This document shows, piece by piece, positions 55,342 to 64,000 of a stretch of DNA of 64,000 nt; positions within the stretch are counted from its first letter, which is position 1; the number at the start of each line of letters is the position of its first letter. The DNA lies in NCBI RefSeq assembly GCF_011057975.1, contig NZ_CP049109.1:1953001-2017000 (forward strand). Reading direction: 5' to 3'. Source of the DNA: Sphingosinithalassobacter tenebrarum (lineage in GTDB: Bacteria > Pseudomonadota > Alphaproteobacteria > Sphingomonadales > Sphingomonadaceae). The notes below the pieces were generated by a model. The model was given only the letters and a program-made list of their open reading frames with translations, ran no database searches and was not told the DNA's origin. The position numbers and the translations under genes are program-made.

Positions 55342-56568
55342 TCAGCTCCGATAATCGGCGTTGATCGAGATGTAGCCGTGCGTCAGATCGCACGTCCACA
55401 CGGTCGCGCGTCCGTCGCCCAGACCCAGATCGACGCCGATCTCGACGTCCTGTCCCTTCAGATGCGCCGTCACGGGTGCTTCGTCATAGCCTTCGACCGC
55501 CAGCCCGTCCTTCGCCACCTGCGTCGCGCCGAAGCAGATGGAAAGCCTGTCGCGCTCTGCCGGTTCGCCGGCCTTGCCGACGGCCATTACCACGCGGCCC
55601 CAGTTTGCGTCCTCGCCCGCGACTGCGGTCTTCACCAGCGGCGAATTGGCGATGCTCATCGCAATGCGATGCGCGCTGCGGTCGCTCTCGGCGCCTTCGA
55701 CGGTGACGGCGATGAATTTCGTCGCGCCTTCGCCGTCGCGGACCACCAGATGTGCGAGCTGGCGGCACAGATCGCCGAGCGCGGCGGCGAATGCGTCCGC
55801 GCCTTCGTCATCGGCGTCGCTTAGAGGCGCATTGCCTGCCGCGCCCGTGGCGAAGGCGAGCACGGTGTCGCTGGTCGAAGTATCGCCGTCGACAGTGATG
55901 CACGAGAAGCTGTGCGCATTGGCCGCGTTGAGCGCGGCCTGGAGGAATTCGGGGGCCACCGCCGCGTCGGTGAAGACATAGCCGAGCATCGTCGCCATGT
56001 CCGGCGCGATCATCCCCGACCCCTTGATGATGCCGACCAGATTGACGGTCTTGCCGCCGATCACTGCCTGCGTGCTCGCCGCCTTGGCGAAGGTATCGGT
56101 CGTCATGATCGTTGCGGCGGCGTCTTCCCAGCTACAGGTCTCGGCAGCGAATGCCGCGTCGAGACCCGCCTCGGCCTTGTCGACCGGCAGCGGCACGCCG
56201 ATCACCCCGGTCGAGGAAATGAACACGTCCGAAGGCTCGCAGCCGAGATGCGCCGCCGTCCGCGCCGCGATCGCTTCCACCGCCGCGCGCCCGCGATTGC
56301 CGGTAAAGGCATTGCTGTTGCCCGCATTGACCACCAGCGCACGCGCCTGACCCAGCACCAGCGCCTTGCGGCACCATTCGACTTCGGGCGAGGGGCATTT
56401 GCTCTGCGTCAGCACGCCCGCAACGCTCGTTCCCGGCGCCAGCTCGACATAGGTCAGGTCGCAGCGATCCCATTGCTTGTAGCGCGCACGCGCCACGCGC
56501 GGCGTCACGCCGGGAATGGCGGGCAGATCGGGAAAGCCCGAAGGGGCGAGGGGAGAGCGTTCGGTCAT
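55342..56568 (-). CDS. argJ: Bifunctional ornithine acetyltransferase/N-acetylglutamate synthase
   Basis: ArgJ recycles the acetyl group in arginine synthesis: it transfers it from N-acetylornithine to glutamate. The 408-residue proenzyme self-cleaves before Thr193 in MATMLGY, giving two subunits; GNSNAFTG, NLVGIIKGSGMI and the C-terminal NADYRS are typical. Bifunctionality (use of acetyl-CoA) is known for some family members and cannot be read here. ATG 56568 was chosen over the longer frame. It is convergent with the trxA side. Confidence 0.96.
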   Translation of the reverse strand: MTERSPLAPSGFPDLPAIPGVTPRVARARYKQWDRCDLTYVELAPGTSVAGVLTQSKCPSPEVEWCRKALVLGQARALVVNAGNSNAFTGNRGRAAVEAIAARTAAHLGCEPSDVFISSTGVIGVPLPVDKAEAGLDAAFAAETCSWEDAAATIMTTDTFAKAASTQAVIGGKTVNLVGIIKGSGMIAPDMATMLGYVFTDAAVAPEFLQAALNAANAHSFSCITVDGDTSTSDTVLAFATGAAGNAPLSDADDEGADAFAAALGDLCRQLAHLVVRDGEGATKFIAVTVEGAESDRSAHRIAMSIANSPLVKTAVAGEDANWGRVVMAVGKAGEPAERDRLSICFGATQVAKDGLAVEGYDEAPVTAHLKGQDVEIGVDLGLGDGRATVWTCDLTHGYISINADYRS

Positions 56569-56705
56569 GCGCTCCCTAATAGTCGTCGCACGGTTGCGTA
56601 CAACTATTGTCGGCGCCGCCGCGAAGACGAAAGCGCCGATTGCCGCAGGTTCGCTACTGGTGCACGATAGTGGCGCGGCTGGCCGCCGCCAGGGGGCGAT
56701 AGCAG

Positions 56706-57218
56706 ATGAAAAACAAAGTCTTGATGATTTTGGCCGCGAATAGCGCGCTTCTTGCTGCCGTACCGGCGACGGCACAGGATGCGCAGCCGGTTGCCCGCGA
56801 ACCCCTCACCACTGTGCCGCCCGTGATTCGAGTTACGCGGGAAACGCAGGTTACTGCCGCTGCGGCTCCCAACCTGCTCGCGCGGCCGCCGCGGTCCATC
56901 CGACCGGAAAGCTGGATTTCGATGGAGGATTATCCCGCGCGCGCGCTTCGCGATGCCGCCGAAGGCAATGTACGCTATCGCATGACGGTGGGAACGAACG
57001 GACGAGGCCGCGATTGCGTCGTCACCATAAGCTCCGGCCACGAGGCGCTGGACGAAGGAACCTGCCGCTTGCTGGAACAGCGTGGACTGTATGAACCGGC
57101 CCGTGATGCACAGGGCAATGCCGTGGATGCCCAGGTTGCCGGCATCATCGAATGGAAGCTGGAACTCTCGCCCGAGGCGCAGATGGTGGCGCTGGTCGAA
57201 GCGGCGAAGGACCAATGA
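56706..57218 (+). CDS. Periplasmic protein with one TonB-C-terminal-like domain
   Basis: The 170-residue product has a signal peptide (VLMILAANSALLAAVPATAQD) and one TonB-C-terminal-like domain (residues 75-160). Its repeated signature is ISMEDYPARALRDAAEGNVRYRM, then a Cys pair, CVVTISSGHEALDEGTCRLL, then ARDAQGN. It lacks the long Pro-rich spacer and membrane anchor of true TonB. Its ATG at 56706 is 137 bases from the divergent argJ start. The next gene overlaps its stop. Confidence 0.75.
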   Translation: MKNKVLMILAANSALLAAVPATAQDAQPVAREPLTTVPPVIRVTRETQVTAAAAPNLLARPPRSIRPESWISMEDYPARALRDAAEGNVRYRMTVGTNGRGRDCVVTISSGHEALDEGTCRLLEQRGLYEPARDAQGNAVDAQVAGIIEWKLELSPEAQMVALVEAAKDQ

Positions 57219-58477
57219 GCCGCCTTGGCCGGCTGATGTCCGTCGGAGCGCTGCTGGTAGCGGGCATCGGCGCCTGCATTCCCGGCGCCCGGGCGCAGGA
57301 CGCGGCGAGCGGGGAGGCCACCGATGCGCCGCGTGCCGAGCTGCGGCTGACTTCGACTGTGTGCGAAGGCTGTAAAAAGTCGGAGCTGATTTCCGGCAGC
57401 ATCCGATTGGAGGACTATCCGGTCGAGGCGCGGCGGAACGGCGAGGAAGGCACGGTCGTCGTGCAATTCGACATCGATACGCGCGGCATTGTCGAGAAAT
57501 GCAGGGTAGTGCGAAGCTCCGGCTCGAATGCGCTCGACGCGCAAAGCTGCGCCCTGATCGTCGAGCGGTTTCGCTACAAACCGGCGCGTGATTCGGAAGG
57601 GGACCCGATCGCCGAGAAGCGAACCCAGACGATTCGGTGGGAAATTGAGCGGGAGGTGCCGTCCGAGCCGTCCGTGCCCGAGGGCTGGACGCGGGCACAA
57701 CTGATTTCGGGCGGCATCGGCAAGGACGATTATCCGATCGAGGCACGTCGGAACGGAGAAGAGGGTGTCACTGTCGTGCGGTATCGCATCGGCACGGACG
57801 GCACTGTGGAAAAATGCTCGATCCTGCAAAGTTCCGGCTCGGAATTGCTCGATACGCGCAGCTGCGCCCTGATCGTCGAACGGTTCCGCTACATCCCGGC
57901 CCGCAATGCGGAGGGCGCGCCGGTTGCGGAAACGCGCACCCAGCCGATCAATTGGGAAATCGACTGGGATCTGTATGAACCGGCACCCGCTGCAGCCGTG
58001 ACGGGCAGCGCTGTGCTCACTGCCAAGATTGGCGCTGACGGCGAGACGCGGTCGTGCAGTATCGATGCGCTACCAGAGCTCGAGCAGCTCATGGGTGCCG
58101 CCTGCGAGAGCGAGCTGCTGCCCCCCGGTATCGCCGGTAAACTGACCGAACCCGTGGCGATCCGGTTGATCATGGCCCAGGCATTCGATTCCGATCCGTT
58201 GCCGATGCCCGAAATCCTGCCGGGCTATTCGGTCGCTGTCCTGACCTCCGCCGTCATGCAGCTCGACGAAACTGGCCGTGTGGCGACGTGTACGATCACC
58301 ACGAAGGAGCTGAACAGTCAGCCGAAGCCGGTTCCCTGCAACCCCGCGGCTGCACCGTTCCGTTTCGTTCTCCCGGAAGGTTCGGAGAGAACCGAACCCC
58401 CCGGCGAGGCTCGCATGGAAGTCCGGCTTACCACGTTGCCGGCGCTGCCGGATGACAGCGGAGGGGCGAAACCATAA
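57215..58477 (+). CDS. Protein with two TonB-C-terminal-like domains
   Basis: The 420-residue product has an N-terminal signal-like segment ending near ACIPGARAQD, and two tandem copies of the domain, each starting SGSIRLEDYPVEARRNGEEG or SGGIGKDDYPIEARRNGEEG. Each carries a Cys pair (KCRVVRSSGSNALDAQSC; KCSILQSSGSELLDTRSC) and ends with R-T-Q-I/P-W/NWEI. A third, more diverged part follows. The ATG at 57215 overlaps the stop of the gene before (ATGA). Function is unknown. Confidence 0.75.
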   Translation: MSRLGRLMSVGALLVAGIGACIPGARAQDAASGEATDAPRAELRLTSTVCEGCKKSELISGSIRLEDYPVEARRNGEEGTVVVQFDIDTRGIVEKCRVVRSSGSNALDAQSCALIVERFRYKPARDSEGDPIAEKRTQTIRWEIEREVPSEPSVPEGWTRAQLISGGIGKDDYPIEARRNGEEGVTVVRYRIGTDGTVEKCSILQSSGSELLDTRSCALIVERFRYIPARNAEGAPVAETRTQPINWEIDWDLYEPAPAAAVTGSAVLTAKIGADGETRSCSIDALPELEQLMGAACESELLPPGIAGKLTEPVAIRLIMAQAFDSDPLPMPEILPGYSVAVLTSAVMQLDETGRVATCTITTKELNSQPKPVPCNPAAAPFRFVLPEGSERTEPPGEARMEVRLTTLPALPDDSGGAKP

Positions 58478-58485
58478 CCGGAGTG

Positions 58486-59034
58486 ATGTCGCCCGACGGG
58501 AAGGGCCCCGAAGTCGAAGAGCAGGGTGCATTCACCGGCCAGGGCCCGGTGTTGCAGTGGACAGTGCTCTCGGTGATTGCGCTGCTGCTGCTGTTTCTGG
58601 CCTATGCGGCCGTCACATTCGCGATCCGAACGCTGCCGGATATCGTCGCGAGTGTCCAAGCACGGCACAAAGCCGAGCCGGTGTCGGGCGCGCCGGTGCG
58701 GCGCGAGCAGGTCGAAACCCTGACCGAGGCGCTGCAACCGCCCGCCGCGCCGGCGAGGCTGCGCAGCGGGTATATTGGCAATGCGGACTATCCGGTAGAG
58801 GCGCGTCGCCACGGGGAGGAGGGAGTCGTTCGGATTCGCTTCGTGATCGGCACCGACGGCCGCGTTGGCGACTGCCGGATCGCTGTTTCCAGCGGATCGG
58901 ATGCGCTGGACGCCGCCAGTTGCCGGCTGATCGCGGAACGCTTCGCCTATGATCCGGCACGCGATTCAGAGGGGAAGCCGGTCCGCGAGATACGCCATCA
59001 GACGATCCGCTGGGAAATCGACGACGCGGAGTGA
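58486..59034 (+). CDS. Membrane-anchored TonB-C-terminal-like protein
   Basis: The 182-residue product has one membrane helix (WTVLSVIALLLLFLAYAAVTFAI) near residues 26-48 and one TonB-C-like domain (DYPVEARRHGEEGVVRIRF, DCRIAVSSGSDALDAASC). It is the only one of the three with an apparent internal anchor, as TonB itself has, but no ExbB/ExbD genes are nearby. A GTG at 58483 or ATG 58486 can start it; GGAG is close. It follows the previous gene by 8 bases. Confidence 0.72.
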   Translation: MSPDGKGPEVEEQGAFTGQGPVLQWTVLSVIALLLLFLAYAAVTFAIRTLPDIVASVQARHKAEPVSGAPVRREQVETLTEALQPPAAPARLRSGYIGNADYPVEARRHGEEGVVRIRFVIGTDGRVGDCRIAVSSGSDALDAASCRLIAERFAYDPARDSEGKPVREIRHQTIRWEIDDAE

Positions 59035-59095
59035 GAATGGCAGGGCCGCGACCTTTCTCCCGATTTCCATTGAGACGGGGCGTCATAAACCTTAT

Positions 59096-59410
59096 GTGGT
59101 GGCGCAGGCGCCGGGTGGCGCCATTTCCGGGTCTGGATTGCGTTTGAACCTGCTACTGCTCCTCTCTGCGTTTTTGACGAGCCTCACCGCGATGATCTCC
59201 GGTGAGCGCCCACTCGATTCGGTGCAGATCGAGCAGCCCAGCCAGCCGGTGGCCCGGGCCGCCGCTGCTGTCGCTCCGGGGATTCAGACGGTTCGCCAGT
59301 CGGTGCGCTTCGCGCCTGCCGCGATGCGTGCCGTGCCCGTGATTCCGCGCTGGACCCAGAGTCCGCTTCTGCCGCCATTGTCGCAACTGACGGATCGTCG
59401 GCTGGAATAG
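59096..59410 (+). CDS. Small exported-type ORF upstream of secA, possible secretion monitor
   Basis: An open frame of 90 to 104 residues (TTG 59138, or GTG 59096/59099) starts with a signal-like hydrophobic stretch (LNLLLLLSAFLTSLTAMISG) and has a Pro/Ala/Val-rich tail ending LLPPLSQLTDRRLE. There is no recognisable family and no ATG start, so the evidence is weak. It ends 99 bases before secA. In some bacteria secA is controlled by a small exported protein (SecM) that stalls translation; no known arrest motif is visible here. Confidence 0.4.
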   Translation: MVAQAPGGAISGSGLRLNLLLLLSAFLTSLTAMISGERPLDSVQIEQPSQPVARAAAAVAPGIQTVRQSVRFAPAAMRAVPVIPRWTQSPLLPPLSQLTDRRLE

Positions 59411-59463
59411 CCGGCCGGGCGCGCTGTTCGCGCCTTTCCCTTCGTTGCGCGCCTCGGGCGCAG

Positions 59464-59479
59464 GGCCGTGCACACGGCC
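59464..59479 (+). promoter_or_regulatory. Hairpin in the secA leader
   Basis: GGCCGTG, CA, CACGGCC gives a perfect 7-bp stem with a 2-base loop; a second small stem (GGCGCG...CGCGCC) lies at about 59419-59433. Both are between the small ORF and the secA start at 59510. They could mask or expose the secA start; this is inference. Confidence 0.4.
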
Positions 59480-59509
59480 AGCCATGCATTTCAGATGACA
59501 GGAATTCCC

Positions 59510-62269
59510 ATGTTCGGCGGCATTGCCAAGACTCTTTTCGGTTCTTCGAACGATCGCTACGTCAAAAGCCTCGGCACGATCGTTCAGAAGATCAACGGTT
59601 TCGAACCCACCATTTCCGCGATGTCCGACGAGGAGCTCGCGCAGCAGACGGTGAAGTTCCGCGAACGCCTCGCCAATGACGAGAGCCTCGACAGCATCCT
59701 GCCCGAAGCCTTCGCCACGGTACGCGAGGCGGCCAAGCGCGTGCTCGGCCAGCGGCATTACGACGTGCAGATGATCGGCGGCATCGTCCTCCATCGCGGC
59801 GAAATCGCCGAGATGCGCACGGGCGAGGGCAAGACGCTGGTGGCGACGCTGGGTACTTATCTCAATGCGCTGCCGGGCAAGGGCGTTCATGTCATCACGG
59901 TGAATGACTATCTGGCCCGCCGCGACGCCGAATGGATGGGGCAGGTCTATCGCTTCCTCGGCCTGACCGTAGGGGTGATCATCCCCAATCTGTCCGATCA
60001 GGAACGGCGCGAAGCCTATGCCGCCGACATCACCTACGGCACCAACAACGAATTCGGCTTCGATTATCTGCGCGACAACATGAAGTACGATCGCGCCAGC
60101 ATGGTGCAGCGGCCGTTCAACATGGCGCTGATCGACGAAGTCGATTCGGTGCTGATCGATGAGGCGCGTACCCCGCTGATCATTTCCGGCCCGACCGACG
60201 ACAAGTCCGAGCTCTATATCGGCGTCGATGCGGTGGTGAAGCAGCTCGTCCCCGAAGACTATGACATGGACGAGAAGATGCGCACCATCGTCCTCACCGA
60301 GGACGGGACCGAAAAGGTCGAGCGGATGCTCGAGGATGCCGGTCTGCTCGAAGGCGCCAATCTCTACGATTTCGAGAATACGCAGGTGGTCCACCACCTC
60401 AATCAGGCGCTGCGTGCGAATGTGATGTTCAAGCGCGACACCGACTATATCGTCAAGGAAGGCAAGGTGATCATCATCGATGAATTCACCGGCCGCATGA
60501 TGGAGGGGCGCCGCTGGTCCGAAGGCCTGCACCAGGCCGTCGAGGCGAAGGAAGGCGTCAATATCGAACCCGAGAACCAGACGCTCGCCTCGATCACCTT
60601 CCAGAATTATTTCCGCATGTATCCCAAGCTGGCGGGCATGACCGGTACCGCCGCGACCGAGGCGGCGGAATTCTACGACATCTACAAGATGAACGTCGTC
60701 ACCATCCCGACCAATCTGCCGATCCAGCGGATCGACCATGACGACGAGTTCTACAAGGACACCAAGGACAAGTTCGCCGCGATCGCCAAGACGATCGAGG
60801 AGCATGCGAAAAATGGTCAGCCGGTGCTGGTCGGCACCGTTTCGATCGAGAAGTCCGAACTGCTGTCGGACTTTCTCAAGAAAGCGAAGGTACCGCATTC
60901 GGTGCTCAACGCGCGCCAGCATGAGAACGAGGCGCATATCGTCGCGCAGGCGGGCCGCAAGGGCGCCGTTACGATCGCCACCAACATGGCCGGTCGCGGC
61001 ACTGATATTCAGCTCGGCGGCAATCTCGATTTCCGCATCGCCGACGAACTGCGCGACATGGAGGAAGGCCCCGAGCGCGACGCCGCGATCGCGAAGATCA
61101 AGGCCGAGATCGAAGCCGAGAAGGAAGAAGTGAAGGCCGCCGGCGGCCTGTTCGTCCTCGGCACCGAGCGCCACGAAAGCCGCCGCATCGACAATCAGCT
61201 GCGCGGCCGTTCGGGCCGTCAGGGCGATCCCGGCATGAGCCGCTTCTACCTGTGCCTCGAAGACGATCTGCTGCGCATCTTCGGCTCGAACACCATGTTC
61301 GCCAAGATGATGCGATCGAACATCGACGATGGCGAGGCGATCGGTTCGAAATGGCTCAACAAGGCGATCGAGACCGCGCAAAAGAAAGTCGAGGCACGCA
61401 ATTACGACACGCGCAAGCAGATCCTCGAATATGACGATGTGATGAACGATCAGCGCAAGGTGATCTACGAACAGCGCGCCGACATCATGGACGCCGAATC
61501 GGTGAGCGACGTCGTGGAGGATATGCGCTTCGAAACGGTCGGTGCGGTGGTGCAGGCTGCCTGCCCGCCGGGCAGCTATCCCGAACAATGGGATGTCGAA
61601 GGGCTGCAGGAGCGCACCGTCGAGGTGCTCAACGTGGAAGTGCCCGTTGCCGAGTGGATCGCGAAGGAGGATGGCCTCGATCCCGAGACACTCGAGGAGC
61701 GCATCCGCGAAAAGGCCGACGCGCTGGTCGCCGAGAAGACCAAGGAAGTCGACTCCAAGACCTGGACGCAGGTGGAGAAGTCGATCCTGCTCCAGAATCT
61801 CGACCATCACTGGAAGGAGCATCTCGCGATGCTCGACGCTTTGCGCCAGGTGGTCCACCTGCGCGCCTATGCGCAGAAGACGCCGATCAACGAATATAAG
61901 CACGAAGCCTTCGCGATGTTCGAGCGGATGCTCGAGAACATCCGTGAGGATGTGACACGCACGCTGGCGCATGCCCAGTTCCGCATGGCCGAACCGCCGC
62001 CCCTGCCCGATCTGCCGGACTTCCTCACGACGCATATCGATCCGCTGACTGGCGAGGACGACACCAACGATATCGATGCGGGTACGCGCGCCAGTGCCGA
62101 TGGCTTCGTCACTTCGCGGATGCCGCCGTTCCAGGGCGCCGGCCCGCGCGGCGAGCCGGAGGGCGTCGATCCCGAACAATGGGGCAAGGTGAGCCGCAAC
62201 GCGCCGTGCCCGTGCGGATCGGGCCGCAAGTACAAGCATTGCCACGGCGCGATCGGCGTCGGCGCCTGA
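59510..62269 (+). CDS. secA: Preprotein translocase ATPase SecA
   Basis: SecA drives export of unfolded proteins through SecYEG. The 919-residue product has Walker A MRTGEGKT at residues 102-109, [32 protein letters not shown], the NBD2 segment [14 protein letters not shown] with [10 protein letters not shown], and the C-terminal zinc motif [14 protein letters not shown] that binds SecB and phospholipids. ATG 59510 follows AGGAA. A hairpin terminator follows. Expected length and complete motifs. Confidence 0.98.
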   Translation: MFGGIAKTLFGSSNDRYVKSLGTIVQKINGFEPTISAMSDEELAQQTVKFRERLANDESLDSILPEAFATVREAAKRVLGQRHYDVQMIGGIVLHRGEIAEMRTGEGKTLVATLGTYLNALPGKGVHVITVNDYLARRDAEWMGQVYRFLGLTVGVIIPNLSDQERREAYAADITYGTNNEFGFDYLRDNMKYDRASMVQRPFNMALIDEVDSVLIDEARTPLIISGPTDDKSELYIGVDAVVKQLVPEDYDMDEKMRTIVLTEDGTEKVERMLEDAGLLEGANLYDFENTQVVHHLNQALRANVMFKRDTDYIVKEGKVIIIDEFTGRMMEGRRWSEGLHQAVEAKEGVNIEPENQTLASITFQNYFRMYPKLAGMTGTAATEAAEFYDIYKMNVVTIPTNLPIQRIDHDDEFYKDTKDKFAAIAKTIEEHAKNGQPVLVGTVSIEKSELLSDFLKKAKVPHSVLNARQHENEAHIVAQAGRKGAVTIATNMAGRGTDIQLGGNLDFRIADELRDMEEGPERDAAIAKIKAEIEAEKEEVKAAGGLFVLGTERHESRRIDNQLRGRSGRQGDPGMSRFYLCLEDDLLRIFGSNTMFAKMMRSNIDDGEAIGSKWLNKAIETAQKKVEARNYDTRKQILEYDDVMNDQRKVIYEQRADIMDAESVSDVVEDMRFETVGAVVQAACPPGSYPEQWDVEGLQERTVEVLNVEVPVAEWIAKEDGLDPETLEERIREKADALVAEKTKEVDSKTWTQVEKSILLQNLDHHWKEHLAMLDALRQVVHLRAYAQKTPINEYKHEAFAMFERMLENIREDVTRTLAHAQFRMAEPPPLPDLPDFLTTHIDPLTGEDDTNDIDAGTRASADGFVTSRMPPFQGAGPRGEPEGVDPEQWGKVSRNAPCPCGSGRKYKHCHGAIGVGA

Positions 62270-62293
62270 TCCCTGCGGCAGTCGCCGAAAATG

Positions 62294-62330
62294 AAAGAGC
62301 CCCCGGAGCGATCCTCCGGGGGCTCTTTTT
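62294..62330. terminator. Strong bidirectional terminator between secA and the lipoprotein gene
   Basis: AAAGAGCCCCCGGAG, CGATC, CTCCGGGGGCTCTTT forms a perfect 15-bp stem followed by TTT. On the minus strand the other side is also T-rich, so it can serve the convergent lipoprotein gene. Confidence 0.9.
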
Positions 62331-62375
62331 TCGGGTGTCGCTGCCGCCCGGCAAGGGCGCGATTCGTCACCTGCC

Positions 62376-62939
62376 TCAGCGCGGCTGGGGCATTTCCACT
62401 TTCGGGCCGATATTCTCGATCACGGCGCGGGCATCGAAGGCGCGGACGTCGTCGGGCTTGGGACCGCGGCCGATCACGATCTCCGCCATCGCCTGGTAGC
62501 GGTCGACCGTGCGGACGTCGAAATCGCGACCGAAGGGGTCGTCGTAGAACGGATCCCAGTAGCGCCAGCCGTAGCGGGGGCGATAATAGCTCCAGTACGG
62601 GCTCCAGTAGCCATAGGGCGTCGCGCCATAGGGGCGGCTGTTATAGGTGCGCTGCTGGTGATCGGTGTCGCGATTGACCATCACGAAATAGTCCGCGCCG
62701 TTCTCCAGTGTCAGCTGCGCGGCGCGATAGAGCAGGTAGCGCTCGACCGTTTCGCGCGAGGTGAGCGTATTGCCGGCAAAGGAGACGCGAAAGCGATTCT
62801 CCTCGATCCGCTCATCGGAATAGCCTGCCCGCGAAAAGCCGGTGCCGGTGGCAGGTTGATAGGGCGTGGGATAGGCGCAGGATGCGACCGCCAGGCCACT
62901 CGCAAGCGCGAGCGCCAGGGATTTGGCTGAGAGTTTCAT
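62376..62939 (-). CDS. Putative lipoprotein (CC0125/CC1285-like)
   Basis: The 187-residue protein has a lipoprotein signal (LALASGLAVASC lipobox), a domain with ENRFRVSFAGNTLTSRETVERYLLYRAAQLT and FVMVNRDTDH, and a Tyr/Trp/Pro-rich middle (YGYWSPYWSYYRPRYGW). This pattern is like the CC0125/CC1285 family of alphaproteobacterial envelope proteins of unknown function. CCGGAGGAAAA precedes ATG 62939. Confidence 0.75.
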   Translation of the reverse strand: MKLSAKSLALALASGLAVASCAYPTPYQPATGTGFSRAGYSDERIEENRFRVSFAGNTLTSRETVERYLLYRAAQLTLENGADYFVMVNRDTDHQQRTYNSRPYGATPYGYWSPYWSYYRPRYGWRYWDPFYDDPFGRDFDVRTVDRYQAMAEIVIGRGPKPDDVRAFDARAVIENIGPKVEMPQPR

Positions 62940-63158
62940 TTTTCCTCCGGGCACTTATTGCGACTCAGCTAGGCGTGCAGCCGGGTCGATTCAACGAGCA
63001 GTTATGAAGGAAACACCCTGTCGCGCAAATGAACGAGAGATGTACCACTGGCTCCCCGGGCCGGATTCTATTTTCATGGCAATAGCCCCCTGATATTCGA
63101 TGTTGGTGGGTTTTTGTTTGAGAAGGGTGCCCCCAAGGGCGCCCCCAGCTGGACGGAA
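62940..63158. other. Intergenic stretch at a likely insertion boundary
   Basis: No gene is seen between the lipoprotein and the AlpA-like gene. The stretch has GGGTGCCCCCAAGGG followed by CGCCCCCAG (63126-63149), a repeated C-rich motif, and a T-rich run. No tRNA, no integrase and no attachment-site partner is visible, so the boundary is inferred from the neighbouring gene content. Confidence 0.4.
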
Positions 63159-63398
63159 TCAGCGCGCTTCGGCGCGTTCCGATTTCCAGCGCTCGATGTC
63201 GGCCTGGCGCCATCCGACGGCCTGTTTTCCGAGCTGGACGGGGCGCGGGAATTCGCCCTCCTGGATCATGTTGTAGATCGTCGATTTGCTGAGGCCGGTC
63301 TCGCCGGTGCGCACGAGGTTGCCGTGGCGATCGCGGCGGGATGCCAGATCGCGCATGCGAAGGATGCGGCCGCAGGGGGCCGGTTCGGGGTTACTCAT
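63159..63398 (-). CDS. AlpA-type helix-turn-helix regulator
   Basis: The 79-residue protein has RILRMRDLASRRDRHGN, then the HTH TGLSKSTIYNMIQEGEFPRPVQLGKQAVGWRQADIERW, typical of AlpA family activators of prophage or integrative-element excision. The ATG at 63398 directly follows the stop of the next gene on this strand (TAG ATG) and has GAGGAAAA upstream, so the two are coupled. It suggests an integrated element. Confidence 0.85.
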   Translation of the reverse strand: MSNPEPAPCGRILRMRDLASRRDRHGNLVRTGETGLSKSTIYNMIQEGEFPRPVQLGKQAVGWRQADIERWKSERAEAR

Positions 63399-64000
63399 CT
63401 ACTTTTCCTCGGTACGCAGATACGGATGGAGCTCGAGGACGCCGCCGGTCTCGCGGGCGACGTTCGAATTTCGGAGATCCTTTAAGCCCTGGCGCCACCA
63501 TCCCGAGGTGGCGCTCTTGCCCAGGCGGGCCGCGACTTCGGCCGACGATGCCGGGCCGTTGGCGGCGATGTCGCGGAGCATCTCGCCGCCGGGGCCGCGC
63601 AGCTTTTCGGACCAACGCTCGACGAGCTGGTCGGGCCCGGGCCAATGGGCGAACGGAATGTCGGCGCGATCGAACAGCGACGGCAGCGGTTCGACGGCAT
63701 CGCCCCGATTGGAGATCAGGCCTGCCTCGACCAGCCCCTTGCGTGCGGCGCGGCTGTCGCCGCTATTCGGGCGGCGGCCGAGCAGCAGCAGCACGTCGTT
63801 CCAGATCAGGGTATCGTCCGGTGTGAGCGCTCCGCGCAGAAGCGCGGCGGCATCGAGGGCGGTCCTGTTGAGGGTGGGCGCGCCGGCATCGGCCGAAGCC
63901 TTTGCCGACGCGCCCGTCGTGATGGAGCCGGGGCCGCGTCCTTTCGCTTTCGTCTTTCGTGGTCCGGCTTCCGACGCGGAAGTTGCCGGCGGCGTGGCTT
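63399..64000 (-). CDS. Unrecognised protein, partial (C-terminal part, runs off right edge)
   Basis: The frame is open from the window edge to a TAG at 63399, about 200 residues. The N-terminal part present is low-complexity (Ala/Pro/Ser/Lys). The C-terminal region is a small alpha-helical fold with a winged-helix look: LIWNDVLLLLGRRPNSGDSRAARKGLVEAGLIS, then GEMLRDIAANGPASSAEVAARLGKSATSGWWRQGLKDL and a VLELHPYLR end. No family is recognised. It precedes and is coupled to the AlpA-like gene. Confidence 0.55.
   Translation of the reverse strand, partial: ATPPATSASEAGPRKTKAKGRGPGSITTGASAKASADAGAPTLNRTALDAAALLRGALTPDDTLIWNDVLLLLGRRPNSGDSRAARKGLVEAGLISNRGDAVEPLPSLFDRADIPFAHWPGPDQLVERWSEKLRGPGGEMLRDIAANGPASSAEVAARLGKSATSGWWRQGLKDLRNSNVARETGGVLELHPYLRTEEK

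Noticed and set aside
59153-62245. Minus-strand frame of over 1000 codons opposite secA
   Set aside because: SecA motifs are complete on the plus strand; the minus frame is a shadow with repetitive acidic/His-rich content.
62940-63158. Attachment site at a tRNA gene for the right-hand element
   Set aside because: No tRNA sequence is present in this stretch, and the other end of the element is not in view.

Overview
This is a GC-rich, gene-dense stretch of a bacterial chromosome. Gene content and protein style point to an alphaproteobacterium of the sphingomonad group (Sphingomonadaceae or a near relative). The main reasons are a CckA hybrid kinase and a DivL-type kinase (tyrosine in place of the phospho-accepting histidine), a divL-tsaE-amgK-murU-addB-addA-trxA gene order, GTTC-N7-GTTC SOS boxes, AddAB instead of RecBCD, many exported peptidases and TonB-C-terminal-domain proteins. 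This is inferred by eye; no database was searched.

Layout. 1-5.3 kb: start of a lytic transglycosylase gene, dapA, two small YrhK-like membrane proteins, smpB and an M13 lipoprotein peptidase. 5.5-9.0 kb: cckA, a single-domain response regulator and a NodB-type deacetylase. 9.0-12.3 kb: a purine-salvage pair (adenine deaminase type enzyme plus phosphoribosyltransferase), an acyl-carrier-like membrane protein, and recA under a perfect SOS box. 12.5-21.4 kb: GST, dicarboxylate symporter, Tat-exported M24 peptidase, HerA-like ATPase, alaS, and dinB with a second perfect SOS box. 21.4-29.6 kb: CDP-alcohol phosphatidyltransferase, AidB-type flavoprotein, cation/proton antiporter, icd, FadL-type porin, ZntB. 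29.7-41.8 kb: DPP-IV, DksA/TraR-like protein, asd, YitT, marR-emrA, an alpha/beta hydrolase, an M2 peptidase, AMP nucleosidase, peroxiredoxin, YqgE. 41.8-55.2 kb: ahcY behind a perfect 20-bp palindrome and a foldable leader, then the long divL-tsaE-amgK-murU-addBA-trxA run with overlapping start/stop codons. 55.3-62.9 kb: argJ, three neighbouring TonB-C-domain proteins, a small exported ORF in front of secA, secA, and a lipoprotein. 63.1-64.0 kb: an AlpA-type regulator and an unrecognised partial gene that look like the edge of an integrated element.

How the genes work together. Several themes recur: cell-cycle signalling (CckA, DivL), DNA repair and SOS (RecA, DinB, AddAB, possibly AidB), lysine/threonine/methionine and arginine biosynthesis (dapA, asd, ahcY, argJ), purine salvage (AMP nucleosidase, adenine deaminase, phosphoribosyltransferase), wall turnover and recycling (lytic transglycosylase, AmgK, MurU), peptide use (M13, S9, M2, M24 enzymes) and protein export (SecA).

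Two families of about 90-bp inverted-pair repeats (REPIN-like), two copies each, sit between genes. No rRNA, tRNA, CRISPR array, insertion sequence or integrase gene was seen.
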